Source: Streptomyces violaceoruber
Lineage (GTDB): Bacteria; Actinomycetota; Actinomycetes; Streptomycetales; Streptomycetaceae
NCBI RefSeq assembly: GCF_033406955.1
Contig: NZ_CP137734.1
Span: 2,604,001 to 2,668,000, forward strand
DNA length: 64,000 nt
Direction: 5' to 3'
The notes beneath the pieces are model-generated. The model was not told the origin of the DNA. It was given only the letters and a program-made list of their open reading frames with translations, and did no database searches. Position numbers and translations under genes: made by a program. This document shows positions 1 through 8,479 of the stretch, piece by piece. Numbering within the stretch: the stretch's first letter is position 1; each line of letters opens with the position of its first letter.

Positions 1-260
1 ACCAGCTCGGAGACGAGGAGGACGGCGTCCTCCGTGACCTTGGGGCCGAGCTGCCACTGACGCAGGGCGACGACCTGGGCCAGCCGGCGGGCGGTGGCGG
101 CGGACTCGGGCCGGGAGGGTAACGGAACTTCGTGCTCCGTCGGGTTGCCGAACAGGTCCAGCGCCTTGAGCGCGCGCTCGTCCTCGACCGCCGGCGACCA
201 GCGCGCCGCGGTCGCACGTCCGGCTCCCCGCGGCTGTTCCGTACCATCCAGCCCCGCCAT
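1..260 (-). CDS. HATPase-type (anti-sigma/RsbW-like) regulator, N-terminal part only
   Basis: A minus-strand frame runs off the left edge and is open for about 86 codons. The visible protein has a variable N-terminus of about 50 residues and then a stretch ending LGPKVTEDAVLLVSELV. That resembles the first helix of the small ATP-binding (HATPase_c) anti-sigma or serine-kinase-like regulators common in streptomycetes. The ATP-binding N, G1 and G2 boxes lie outside the window, so the function is inferred from a short match. I used ATG at 260; an in-frame GTG at 359 would also be possible, and neither has a convincing Shine-Dalgarno. Codon 47 from the ATG is TTA (complement of 120-122), the rare leucine codon read by the bldA tRNA, which suggests developmental control of translation. 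Confidence 0.6.
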   Translation of the reverse strand, partial: MAGLDGTEQPRGAGRATAARWSPAVEDERALKALDLFGNPTEHEVPLPSRPESAATARRLAQVVALRQWQLGPKVTEDAVLLVSEL

Positions 261-564
261 GCCCCCATCATGGCCGCCCCCGGGGGCCTCCGGGGCCGTT
301 CCCGGGGAATACGCCTCCGCCGGAGCCCGGTCGGACGACGGTCGATCGGCATATGCCACAGGCAGTTCGGGGCCGGAAACAGCCCCTTTGACCTGCGCGA
401 ACGGCTCGGCCGGAGACAAGCGACGGACTCCCTCGACAAGACGCGCTTAATGGTGCGTTAAGGCTGCCATAAACCGCCCCAACGAGGGACCCGGATCAGA
501 CATCGCGTCAATTGCACGTGCTGCAACGCGACTTCGGATGAAACTTGTACTTCTTGCGGGGGTG
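261..564. other. Intergenic stretch upstream of the left-edge gene
   Basis: About 300 bases between the enoyl-CoA hydratase stop and the ATG of the left-edge regulator, both read leftwards. It contains the alternative GTG start at 359. The local composition is less GC-rich around 440-550. I see no convincing hairpin terminator and no well-spaced -35/-10 pair, and plus-strand frames across it look like chance. Confidence 0.3.
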
Positions 565-1332
565 TCAGAGGAACGTGGCCTTGCCGGGGCCCTCTTCCAC
601 GAAGCTGCGCATCCCGCGCTCGCGGTCCTCGGTGGCGAACAGGCCCGCGAACCAGTTGCGCTCGACGGCGAGGCCGGTCTCGATGTCCGTCTCCAGACCC
701 GTGTCGATCGCCTCCTTCGCCGCGCGCAGTGCGATGGCGGGGCCCTTGGCGAGCCGCGCGGCCCAGGCGTGCGCCTGCTCGTACACCTCGGCGGCCGGGA
801 CCACCCGGTCCACCAGGCCGAGCGCCAGCGCCTCGTCGGCCTTCACCTGACGGCCCGTGAAGATCAGGTCCTTGGCCTTGGAGGGGCCGATCAGCCGGGA
901 CAGCCGCTGGGTGCCGCCCGCGCCGGGGATCAGGCCGAGCAGGATCTCGGGCTGGCCCAGCTTGGCGTTCTCCCCCGCGATGCGGAAGTCGGCGCACAGG
1001 GCGAGTTCGCAGCCGCCGCCCAGCGCGTAGCCGGTCACCGCCGCGACCACCGGCTTGGGAATGCGGGCCACCGCGGTGAAGGAGTCCTGCAGGGCGCGGG
1101 ACCGCGCGATCATCGCCGCGTGGTCCATCACCTGCATCTCCTTGATGTCCGCGCCCGCCGCGAACACCTTCTCACCGCCGTGGATCACCACGGCGCGCAC
1201 GTCCTCGCGCCGGGTGATCTCCTCGGCCAGCTCCTTCAGCCGGTCCTGGGTGGCGACGTCCAGTGCGTTCATGGGCGGACGGTCCAGGCGCAGCGTGCCG
1301 ACGCCCTCGGCGACTTCGAGATGTACGGTCAT
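565..1332 (-). CDS. Enoyl-CoA hydratase/isomerase family protein
   Basis: A 255-residue crotonase-fold protein that probably hydrates trans-2-enoyl-CoA in fatty-acid or amino-acid breakdown. Visible hallmarks are the CoA/oxyanion-hole segment FAAGADIKEM (about 57-66), the second oxyanion strand GYALGGGCELAL with the first catalytic-type glutamate at 109, and GQPEILLGLIPGAGGTQRL with the second at 129. Both acids are present, favouring hydratase over the divergent members. The length is typical for a stand-alone monomer. The ATG at 1332 has a poor Shine-Dalgarno, but TAACCT lies exactly seven bases upstream, suggesting a leaderless start. It follows two L,D-transpeptidase genes on the same strand with 47 bases between, so co-transcription is possible. 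The substrate cannot be read from the sequence. Confidence 0.88.
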   Translation of the reverse strand: MTVHLEVAEGVGTLRLDRPPMNALDVATQDRLKELAEEITRREDVRAVVIHGGEKVFAAGADIKEMQVMDHAAMIARSRALQDSFTAVARIPKPVVAAVTGYALGGGCELALCADFRIAGENAKLGQPEILLGLIPGAGGTQRLSRLIGPSKAKDLIFTGRQVKADEALALGLVDRVVPAAEVYEQAHAWAARLAKGPAIALRAAKEAIDTGLETDIETGLAVERNWFAGLFATEDRERGMRSFVEEGPGKATFL

Positions 1333-1379
1333 GCTCCGCAGGTTAGCGGGCGTTCACGCGCGGTGGCAGTGGCCCCCCG

Positions 1380-2582
1380 TCACGCCTTCCACTTCTCCCA
1401 GGACATGTTCCAGCCGTTGAGGCCGTTGTCGGGGGCGATGGTGGCGTCCTCGGAGTTCTTGACCACGACCACGTCGCCGATGATCGAGTTCTCGAAGAAC
1501 CAGCGGGCCGGCGCACCCTTGTCCCAGCCGCCGCGTACGTCGCGCAGGCCGATGCAGCCGTGGCTGGAGTTGCGGTTGCCGAAGGCGTCGCCGCCCCAGT
1601 AGTTGCCGTGGATGAAGGTGCCGGAGGTGGACAGGCGCATGGCGTGCGGCACGTCCTTGATGTCGTACTCGCCGCCGTAGCCGACGGTCTCGCCGTTCAT
1701 GCGGGTCACCGCGAGGCGCTCGGTGATGACCATCTGGCCGTTCCAGGTCTCGTAGCCGGGCGCGCCGGTGGTGACGGGGACGGTCTTGACGGTCTTGCCG
1801 TCCCGCACGACCTGCATCGTGTGCTTCTTGGCGTCCACGACGGAGACCTGGCTGCGTCCGACGGTGAAGGAGACGGTCTTGGCCTGCTTGCCGTAGACGT
1901 CGTCGCGGCCCTCGACGCCGTCGAGGTTGAGGTCGACGGTGACCTTGGTGCCGGCCTTCCAGTACTTCTCCGGCCGGAAGTCGAGGCGGTCGTTGCCGAA
2001 CCAGTGGCCCTCGACCTCGACGGCCGGCTCGGTCTTGATGGTGATGGCCTTCTCGACGTCCTCCGGGTTGGTGATGCCCCGGGTGAAGCGGACCGAGAAC
2101 GGCATGCCGACGCCGACCTTCGAGCCGTCCTCCGGTGTGAAGGTGCCGACGAAGGTGTTCTTCGGCGTCAGGGTGGTGAAGCGGGAGTCCTCGGCGGCCG
2201 TGCGGCCCTCGGAGTCCTTGGCGACCGCGTGCACGCTGTACGTGGTGGAGGCGGCCAGGTGGGTGGACGGCGTCCAACTGGCGCCGTCCCCGGTTATCTT
2301 CCCGTCGACCTTCGTGCCCTTGCCGTCCTTGACGACGACCTCGGTGAGCCTGCCCTTCGCGGCGCCGATCCTCAGGGCGCCGCTGGTGTCGACGGCCTTG
2401 GCCCCGTTCTCGGGGGCGATGGTGACGACGGCCTCGGACTGCTCGCTCTGTGCCGCGGTGGCGTCCTTGGCCTTGTCCCCCTTGCCGTCCCCGGCCCCCG
2501 GGCCCGAGCCGCCCCCACCGCATGCGGTGACGGTCAGCATCAGCAGCCCGAGTACCGCCCCCGCTATCGGACGCACGTTCAC
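1380..2582 (-). CDS. Lipoprotein L,D-transpeptidase (Ig-like + YkuD), copy 1
   Basis: A secreted, lipid-anchored enzyme of about 400 residues expected to make 3-3 peptidoglycan cross-links. GTG at 2582 is preferred because GAGGGGAG sits just upstream and it puts a signal peptide at the extreme N-terminus, ending in lipobox VTAC (Cys 21). After a Gly/Ser/Lys-rich linker come two Ig-like domains, a layout known from mycobacterial-type Ldts, and then the YkuD catalytic domain. The signature is visible as HGNYWGG...SSHGCIGLRD, with the conserved histidines and nucleophilic cysteine. It lies 165 bases downstream of a second gene with the same architecture, so the pair probably arose by tandem duplication. 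Partial redundancy is likely. Confidence 0.92.
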   Translation of the reverse strand: MNVRPIAGAVLGLLMLTVTACGGGGSGPGAGDGKGDKAKDATAAQSEQSEAVVTIAPENGAKAVDTSGALRIGAAKGRLTEVVVKDGKGTKVDGKITGDGASWTPSTHLAASTTYSVHAVAKDSEGRTAAEDSRFTTLTPKNTFVGTFTPEDGSKVGVGMPFSVRFTRGITNPEDVEKAITIKTEPAVEVEGHWFGNDRLDFRPEKYWKAGTKVTVDLNLDGVEGRDDVYGKQAKTVSFTVGRSQVSVVDAKKHTMQVVRDGKTVKTVPVTTGAPGYETWNGQMVITERLAVTRMNGETVGYGGEYDIKDVPHAMRLSTSGTFIHGNYWGGDAFGNRNSSHGCIGLRDVRGGWDKGAPARWFFENSIIGDVVVVKNSEDATIAPDNGLNGWNMSWEKWKA

Positions 2583-2747
2583 CTTGTTCTCCCCTCGCCG
2601 GGCCTGGCCGGGCCCGCGCCCCAGTGCGCCCGCGCGCACCGGCGCATCGTAACCGCAGGCCAGGGGGTTGAGGGACAGGTGAATTGTCACCGTTCCGTAC
2701 CGAGTTGGCGGCCGGGTGCCAAAGGAGTGCCGCAGGACGTCCGGGCG

Positions 2748-3998
2748 TCACTTCACCGCGCTGCCCGCCTTCCATTCCTTCCACTTCATGTTCCAGCCAC
2801 CCAGCCCGTTGTCGGGGGCCACCGTCCTGTCCTTGCTGTGGACCACCTCGACGACGTCGCCGATGAGGCTGCGGTCGAAGAACCAGCCCGCCGGGGTGTC
2901 GGAACCGCCGCCCTTGTCGTCGCGCAGCCCGACGCAGCCGTGGCTGACGTTGGCCCGGCCGAAGGTGTCGGCGGGCGCCCAGTAGTTGCCGTGCAGGAAG
3001 GTGCCCGAGCTGGTCAGCCGGATGGCGTGCGGGACGTCGGGGATGTCGTACTCGCCGCCGAAGCCGACCGTGCGGCTGTTCATGCGGGTGACCTCGAGCA
3101 TCTCGGTGATCACCATCCGGCCGTTGTAGGTGGGCGTCGTCGGAGCGCCCGCGGTGATCGGCACGGTGGCCAGCAGGGTGCCGTCCCGGCGCACCTGCAT
3201 GGTCCGCTCGACCGCGTCGACGCGGGAGACCTGGCTGCGGCCGACGGTGAAGGCGACCTTCTTGTGCTGGAGCCCGTAGACCCCCTTCGCCCCCTCGACG
3301 TCCCGCAGGTCCAGGTCGACGGTGACCTCGGTGCCGGGCTTCCAGTACGCCTTCGGGCGGAAGTCGAGGCGGTCCTTGCCGAACCAGTGGGGGCGGATCT
3401 CGGCGGCGGGCTCCGCGGTGACCGTGACGGCGCGTTCGACGGCGGCGCGGTCGGTGATCTCGCGATTGAACTCCAGCGAGACGATCATGCCGGTGCCGAC
3501 GACCGAGCGGTTCTCGGGGGCGACGTAGGCGATGAAGCGCTCCTCGGGGACCTGGGTGGTGAACGTGGTGTGCCGGGCCGAGCGGTGTCCGCCGCCGTCC
3601 AGGGCGACGGCGTCGACGGTGTACTTGGCGGCGAGGGCGAGCCGGCCGTCGTCGGGCCGCCAGGACAGGCCGTCCTCGGAGATCCGGCCGGGCACCGGGG
3701 TCTCCTGCGCGTCCTGCGACCGGACGACCCGCACCGACTCCAGGCGCCCGTCGGGCACCCGCACCGACAGCTTCCCGTCCGGCCGGACGGCCTTGCTCCC
3801 GTCGTCGGGGGTGACGCGGATGACGTCCTCGGCGGCGGGTTGCTTGCCGAACATCTCGCCGATGCCCGAGCCGATGCCGGAACCGACGCCGCCGCCGTCC
3901 GAGGTGCATCCGGTGGCCCCGGCCAGCAGTCCTGCCCATGTCAGAAGGGCGGCCAGAGCGGCGCCCGCGCGCCGTGCGCGCTCGTGTACGTGCCTCAC
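2748..3998 (-). CDS. Lipoprotein L,D-transpeptidase (Ig-like + YkuD), copy 2
   Basis: Paralogue of the following gene, about 416 residues. The N-terminus has a short basic segment, a hydrophobic stretch and lipobox GATGC (Cys 31). Then come Ig-like domains (with repeated phrases such as RLDFRPKAYWKPGTEVTVDL) and the YkuD domain with HGNYWAP and VSHGCVGLRD, so the histidine-cysteine catalytic set is intact. The predicted role is 3-3 cross-linking of peptidoglycan outside the membrane. The start is uncertain: GTG at 3998 has TTACGG six bases upstream (leaderless-like), and GTG at 4004 is also in frame. Longer upstream extensions in the same frame would bury the signal peptide and are rejected. 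It is divergent from glgX, with 155 bases between the starts. Confidence 0.9.
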   Translation of the reverse strand: MRHVHERARRAGAALAALLTWAGLLAGATGCTSDGGGVGSGIGSGIGEMFGKQPAAEDVIRVTPDDGSKAVRPDGKLSVRVPDGRLESVRVVRSQDAQETPVPGRISEDGLSWRPDDGRLALAAKYTVDAVALDGGGHRSARHTTFTTQVPEERFIAYVAPENRSVVGTGMIVSLEFNREITDRAAVERAVTVTAEPAAEIRPHWFGKDRLDFRPKAYWKPGTEVTVDLDLRDVEGAKGVYGLQHKKVAFTVGRSQVSRVDAVERTMQVRRDGTLLATVPITAGAPTTPTYNGRMVITEMLEVTRMNSRTVGFGGEYDIPDVPHAIRLTSSGTFLHGNYWAPADTFGRANVSHGCVGLRDDKGGGSDTPAGWFFDRSLIGDVVEVVHSKDRTVAPDNGLGGWNMKWKEWKAGSAVK

Positions 3999-4153
3999 AT
4001 CCACCCGTAACGACCGGTCGGCCCTGGGGAAACGTGAGTGCGAGCCACCCGGTGGGCAGAACTGTGGGGAGGACGACGCGACGGGGAGCAGCGGCCGGGA
4101 CGCCGTGCGCCCTCCTGCCGGACGTCGTTCCACGAGCCGTGGGAGGCCGACAG

Positions 4154-6412
4154 GTGTCCAGCGCAGCCGAGCGGGAGGCGGTGCCCGGGGAGCGGGCCGC
4201 CGCGGACGGGCGCCCCGCCGTCGTGGTCAATGGTGCGCGGCGCGCCGCTCCGCCGCCCGCCGTGCCGGCCCGGCCGGGCACCCCGGTGCCGCTGGGCGCC
4301 CGGTTCCGGACCGGCCCGGACCAGGTGGCGGGGACCAACTTCGCCCTGTGGGCGGGCGGGGCGGAGGCGGTCGAGCTGTGCCTGTTCGACGGGCCGGGCC
4401 CCGGCGCCAGGGAGAGCCGGGTGCGGCTGACCGAGCTGACGCACGAGATCTGGCACGGTTTCGTGCCGGGCGTCCGGCCCGGGCAGCGTTACGGCTACCG
4501 GGTGCACGGCCGCTGGGACCCGTGGACCGGCGCCCGCTGGAATCCGGCGAAGCTGCTCCTCGACCCGTACGCCCGCGCCGTGGACGGCGACTTCGGTCTG
4601 CCGCCCGAGGTGTACGGCCACGTGCGGGACTGGCCGGAGCAGCGGGTCGCGGACACCGTGCGCGACGACCGCGACTCGGCGCCGCACGTCCCCAAGGGCG
4701 TCGTGGTCCATGACGACGACGACTGGTCGGACGACCGGCGGCCCAAGACGCCGTGGGCGGACTCGGTCATCTACGAGCTGCACGTGCGCGGCTTCACCAA
4801 GCTCCACCCGGAGATCCCGCCCGAGCTGCGCGGCACCTACGCGGGCCTCGCCCACCCGGCGGCGATCGCGCACCTGACGCGGCTGGGCGTGACGGCGGTG
4901 GAGCTGCTGCCGGTGCACCAGTTCGCGCACGAGAGCCATCTGCTGGAGCGCGGCCTGAGAAACTACTGGGGCTACAACTCGGTCGGCTACTTCGCCCCGC
5001 ACGCCGGCTACGCCGCCTCCGGCACCACCGGTGAACAGGTCGGCGAGTTCAAGCGGATGGTGCGCGCGCTGCACGCGGCCGGCATCGAGGTGATCCTCGA
5101 CGTGGTCTACAACCACACGGCGGAGGCGGGCGAGCTGGGCCCGACGCTCTCCCTGAAGGGCATCGACAACCGCGGCTACTACCGTCTCCAGCCCGACGCC
5201 CGCCGGTACGCCGACTACACCGGCTGCGGCAACACCCTGCACGTGGTCCAGCCGCACGTGCTGCGCCTGATCACCGACTCGCTGCGGTACTGGGTCACCG
5301 AGATGGGCGTGGACGGCTTCCGCTTCGACCTGGCCGCGGCGCTGGCCCGCTCGATGCACGACGTCGACATGCTCTCCCCGTTCCTCGCGGTGATCGCGCA
5401 GGACCCGGTGCTGCGCCGGGTGAAGCTGATCGCCGAGCCGTGGGACGTGGGCTCGGGCGGCTACCAGGTCGGCGCCTTCCCGCCGCTGTGGACCGAGTGG
5501 AACGACCGCTACCGCAATGCGGTCCGGGACTTCTGGCGGCACGCGCTGCCGGACGTCCGGGAGATGGGCTACCGCCTGTCGGGCTCCAGCGACCTGTACG
5601 CGTGGGGCGGACGCAGGCCGTACGCCTCGGTCAACTTCGTCACCGCGCACGACGGCTTCACGCTGCGCGACCTGGTGTCGTACGAGCGCAAGCACAACGA
5701 GGCCAACGGCGAGGGCAACCGGGACGGCACGGACGACAACCGGTCCTGGAACTGCGGCACGGAGGGCGAGACGGACGACGCGCAGGTCCGCGCGCTGCGG
5801 CGGCGCCAGCTCCGCAACCTGCTGACCACGCTGCTGCTGTCGACCGGGGTGCCGATGCTGGTGGCGGGCGACGAGATGGGCCGCACCCAGCGCGGGAGCA
5901 ACAACGCCTACTGCCAGGACAACGAGACCGGCTGGGTGGACTGGAGCCTGCGGGACGACCCGGAGTGGGCCCCCCTGTTCGCGCTGGCCTCCCGGCTGAT
6001 CGGCCTGCGCCACCGGCACCCGGTGCTGCGCCGGCGGGCCTTCTTCTCCGGCCGCGCGCACTCCGCGGACGGCCTGCGCGACCTGGCCTGGTTCACCGCG
6101 GGCGGCACGGAGATGACGGAGCGGGACTGGTACGCCCCCGCCGCCACCCTCGGCATGTACCTGTCCGGGCGGGACATCCCGGGCCGCGACGAGCACGGCG
6201 ACCCGGTCGTCGACGACAGCTTCCTGGCCGTGCTGCACGCGGGCGGGGAGCCGGCCGGCTTCGTCCTGCCGGGCGCCCCGTGGGCGGAGCGGTACGAGGT
6301 GGTCGTCGACACCGGGCAGGAGGAACAGGGCGAGGCACCGGGCACCGCACACCCCGCGGGAGCGGAGATCACGGTCCCGGCGCGGACGGTGCTGCTGCTG
6401 AGGGCGGGGTGA
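4154..6412 (+). CDS. glgX: Glycogen debranching enzyme GlgX (isoamylase family GH13)
   Basis: A 752-residue GH13 enzyme that hydrolyses alpha-1,6 branches of glycogen, working with glycogen phosphorylase. GTG at 4154 is chosen because GGGAGG lies seven bases upstream. An N-terminal carbohydrate-binding (CBM48-like) region (about 45-150) contains GTNFALWAGGAEAVELCLFD. The barrel then shows VYNHTAEA, nucleophile motif DGFRFDLAAAL (Asp near 390), acid/base ELIAEPWD-type motif LIAEPWDVG (Glu near 426) and TAHDGFTLRDLV. RNYWGYNSVGYFAP is typical of GlgX. The first 45 residues are a low-complexity extension. It stands alone, divergent from the transpeptidases and convergent with the response-regulator gene. 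The maltosyltransferase cluster lies 19 kb away. Confidence 0.95.
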   Translation: MSSAAEREAVPGERAAADGRPAVVVNGARRAAPPPAVPARPGTPVPLGARFRTGPDQVAGTNFALWAGGAEAVELCLFDGPGPGARESRVRLTELTHEIWHGFVPGVRPGQRYGYRVHGRWDPWTGARWNPAKLLLDPYARAVDGDFGLPPEVYGHVRDWPEQRVADTVRDDRDSAPHVPKGVVVHDDDDWSDDRRPKTPWADSVIYELHVRGFTKLHPEIPPELRGTYAGLAHPAAIAHLTRLGVTAVELLPVHQFAHESHLLERGLRNYWGYNSVGYFAPHAGYAASGTTGEQVGEFKRMVRALHAAGIEVILDVVYNHTAEAGELGPTLSLKGIDNRGYYRLQPDARRYADYTGCGNTLHVVQPHVLRLITDSLRYWVTEMGVDGFRFDLAAALARSMHDVDMLSPFLAVIAQDPVLRRVKLIAEPWDVGSGGYQVGAFPPLWTEWNDRYRNAVRDFWRHALPDVREMGYRLSGSSDLYAWGGRRPYASVNFVTAHDGFTLRDLVSYERKHNEANGEGNRDGTDDNRSWNCGTEGETDDAQVRALRRRQLRNLLTTLLLSTGVPMLVAGDEMGRTQRGSNNAYCQDNETGWVDWSLRDDPEWAPLFALASRLIGLRHRHPVLRRRAFFSGRAHSADGLRDLAWFTAGGTEMTERDWYAPAATLGMYLSGRDIPGRDEHGDPVVDDSFLAVLHAGGEPAGFVLPGAPWAERYEVVVDTGQEEQGEAPGTAHPAGAEITVPARTVLLLRAG

Positions 6413-6463
6413 GGGCGCGGGCCCGGCCGACCGGGGCGCATCGGCGCCGCGGCGCGGGCCCGT

Positions 6464-7138
6464 TCAGCCGAGGATGCCCCGGTCGTACGCCGTCGCGACG
6501 GCCGCCGCCCGGTCGTTGACGCCCAGCTTGGCGTAGAGGTGGGTGAGGTGGGTCTTCACGGTCGCCTCGCTGATGAACAGCTCCCGGGCGATCTCCTTGT
6601 TGGAGGTGCCGCGCGCCACCAGGGCGAGCACCTCGCGCTCGCGGGCGGAGAGGGGCTCGGCGCCGGGGGTCTTCGGGGCGCGGACGGCGGAGACCAGGCG
6701 GGAGGCGACCGCCGGGGACAGCACCGTGCGCCCCTGGGCCGCCGCGCGGACCGCGGTGAACAGGTCGTCGCGGGGCGCGTCCTTGAGGAGGTAGCCGGTC
6801 GCGCCGGCCTCGATCGCGGGCAGCGTGTCGGAGTCGGTGTCGTACGTGGTGAGCACGAGCACCCTCGCGCGGGCGCCGCGCCTGGTCAGCTCACGGATGG
6901 CGGCCACGCCCGAACCGCCCGGCATCCGCAGGTCCATGAGGACCACGTCGGGGTCGAGCGCGGCGGCCCGTTCCACCGCCTCGGTGCCGCCCGCCGCCTC
7001 GCCGAGGACGCGGAAGCCGGGCGCGGACTCGAACATGCCGCGCAGGCCGTCGCGGACCACGGGGTGGTCGTCGACGATGAGCAGGGAGATCACGGCGTCG
7101 TCGGCCACCGCGGCGGCGGTCGCTTCGTCATCGGTCAT
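6464..7138 (-). CDS. NarL/LuxR-type response regulator
   Basis: A 224-residue DNA-binding response regulator. The receiver domain (about 17-135) has the acidic pair D23/D24, phospho-acceptor D69 in DVVLMDLRMP, the switch threonine in LTTYD and the conserved lysine K119. The C-terminal LuxR/GerE helix-turn-helix (about 158-220) reads LSAREREVLALVARGTSNKEIA then SEATVKTHL. It is the last gene of a minus-strand operon: its ATG overlaps the end of the kinase gene by 11 bases, so translation is probably coupled. The partner is the adjacent kinase. By the usual pattern for such operons, the output is likely the linked ABC exporter, but no binding site could be identified. Confidence 0.95.
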   Translation of the reverse strand: MTDDEATAAAVADDAVISLLIVDDHPVVRDGLRGMFESAPGFRVLGEAAGGTEAVERAAALDPDVVLMDLRMPGGSGVAAIRELTRRGARARVLVLTTYDTDSDTLPAIEAGATGYLLKDAPRDDLFTAVRAAAQGRTVLSPAVASRLVSAVRAPKTPGAEPLSAREREVLALVARGTSNKEIARELFISEATVKTHLTHLYAKLGVNDRAAAVATAYDRGILG

Positions 7139-8399
7139 GGCGGACCAACGGTACGCGAGCCGAGACGGCGGTGCCGTGCCCCGGTTCCGCCTCGACGGTG
7201 AGCGAACCGGCGATGCGCTCGGCGCGGGCCCGCATGCCGTCCAGGCCGAAACCGCCGCCGGGGCCGCACTCCCGCGCGGTCAGCGGGTCGAAGCCCCGGC
7301 CGTCGTCGCGGATGTCGAGGGTGACCTCGTCGCCCATGTAGGAGAGGGTGACGCCCACCCGGTCGGCGGCCGCGTGCCGGGCCGTGTTGGACAGGGCCTC
7401 CTGGGCGATGCGCAGCAGCGTGGCGGCGACCTCGTCGTGCAGGTGCTCGGCGGTGCCGGTGACGGTGAACCGGGCCTGGACGCCGGTGCGTGCGCCCCAC
7501 TCCGTCACCGTCTTCTTCAGCGCGTCCGGCAGTCCGTCCTCGGCCAGCGCGACCGGTGAGAGGTTGTGCACGGAGCGGCGGGCCTCGCCGAGGCTGTGCC
7601 GGGCCAGGGCGAGGGCGCGGTCCAGGTGCTCCCGGCCCAGCGCCGGGTCCGGGGCGGCCGCCACGACCTGGAGCTGGGCGATGATGCCGGTCAGGCCCTG
7701 GGCCAGGGTGTCGTGGATCTCGGCGGCCAGCCGCCTGCGCTCGTCGGCGACCCCGGCCTCGCGGGCCTGCACGAGGAGCTGGGCGTGGAGGGCGGCGTTC
7801 TCGTCGAGGGCCTGCTGGAGGGCGGCGTTGGTGCGCTCCAGTTCGGCGATGGTCTCGACGCGGGCGCGGCTGCGGGCCTCCTCCAGCGCGGCGAAGTGCG
7901 CGAAGAGGGCCACCAGCATGCTGTTGACGGTGAGGATCGCACCGAAGAGCACCCAGCCCATGACCCCGTTCGGCGGCAGCCCGCCGGACTGCGAACCCGC
8001 GAGGGTGACGGCGGTGGCGAACAGCCCGGCCCGGCACAGCCTGCGGGGCAGCAGGTACTGGGCGCCGAAGTAGCCGACGACCGCGTAGAAGGCGAACAGC
8101 GGGTTCAGCCAGGTGAGGGCGAAGCCGATGGCCCAGCGGACGGCGTAGTAGCAGGTGCCGGCCGGGGACGGCCCGGGGCGGGTGCGCGCCGCCCGGTTCC
8201 ACCACAGTTGCAGCACGACGGCCGCGCCGATCAGTGCGCCGCTCGCCCGCCGCTCGCCGGTCGTCATGCCGATGGCGTCGGCGGCCGACCAGGCGACCAG
8301 CGTCCCGACGGCCAGCAGCGCGTACGGGCCCCAGCGGTGGAACGCCGCCCACCGCTCGTCGACCGCCACCGTCCGCGTCATGGCGTCATTGTCGGACAC
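7128..8399 (-). CDS. NarL-family sensor histidine kinase, integral membrane
   Basis: About 423 residues. GTG at 8399 is preferred because AGGAAGG lies eight bases upstream. The N-terminal half (about 20-160) holds four to five hydrophobic segments without a large extracellular loop, suggesting intramembrane sensing. A coiled linker (EEARSRARVETIAELERTNA) leads to the HisKA_3 dimerisation domain with phospho-histidine motif RRLAAEIHDTLAQGL. The HATPase_c domain follows, with DIRDDGRGFDP and GLDGMRARAE. It phosphorylates the downstream regulator, whose start codon overlaps this gene. It lies 71 bases downstream of the ABC-2 permease gene across a 9-bp tandem repeat. The ligand is unknown; by analogy with DesK or drug-sensing kinases it may be membrane state or the exporter's substrate. 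Confidence 0.93.
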   Translation of the reverse strand: MSDNDAMTRTVAVDERWAAFHRWGPYALLAVGTLVAWSAADAIGMTTGERRASGALIGAAVVLQLWWNRAARTRPGPSPAGTCYYAVRWAIGFALTWLNPLFAFYAVVGYFGAQYLLPRRLCRAGLFATAVTLAGSQSGGLPPNGVMGWVLFGAILTVNSMLVALFAHFAALEEARSRARVETIAELERTNAALQQALDENAALHAQLLVQAREAGVADERRRLAAEIHDTLAQGLTGIIAQLQVVAAAPDPALGREHLDRALALARHSLGEARRSVHNLSPVALAEDGLPDALKKTVTEWGARTGVQARFTVTGTAEHLHDEVAATLLRIAQEALSNTARHAAADRVGVTLSYMGDEVTLDIRDDGRGFDPLTARECGPGGGFGLDGMRARAERIAGSLTVEAEPGHGTAVSARVPLVRHDR

Positions 8400-8416
8400 G
8401 CGGCCGCCTTCCTCGC

Positions 8417-8479
8417 TCACTCCCCTCACTCCCCTCACTCCGGTCTCTCTGGTCTCTCCGGTCTCTCCGGTCACTCCCA
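8417..8479. repeat. Seven 9-bp tandem units between permease and kinase genes
   Basis: Seven consecutive 9-base units fit TCWCTCCSS on the plus strand: TCACTCCCC twice, TCACTCCGG, TCTCTCTGG, TCTCTCCGG twice, TCACTCCCA. On the transcribed minus strand they are purine-rich and most contain GGAG. The first transcribed unit overlaps the permease stop codon, and the run ends 18 bases before the kinase GTG. Unit length is a multiple of three. It may present a ladder of Shine-Dalgarno-like sites or simply be a slippage-prone array. Confidence 0.8.

Noticed and set aside
94..461. Plus-strand open frames at the left edge
   Set aside because: Low-complexity, no family resemblance; they are shadows of the minus-strand HATPase-type gene and its upstream region.
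1560..4010. Very long plus-strand frame opposite the two L,D-transpeptidases
   Set aside because: High-GC antisense shadow (Val/Gly/Ala-rich, no motifs), while the minus strand encodes two complete lipoproteins with catalytic signatures.
8417..8479. CRISPR-like array
   Set aside because: Units of 9 bp without spacers; a simple tandem repeat.
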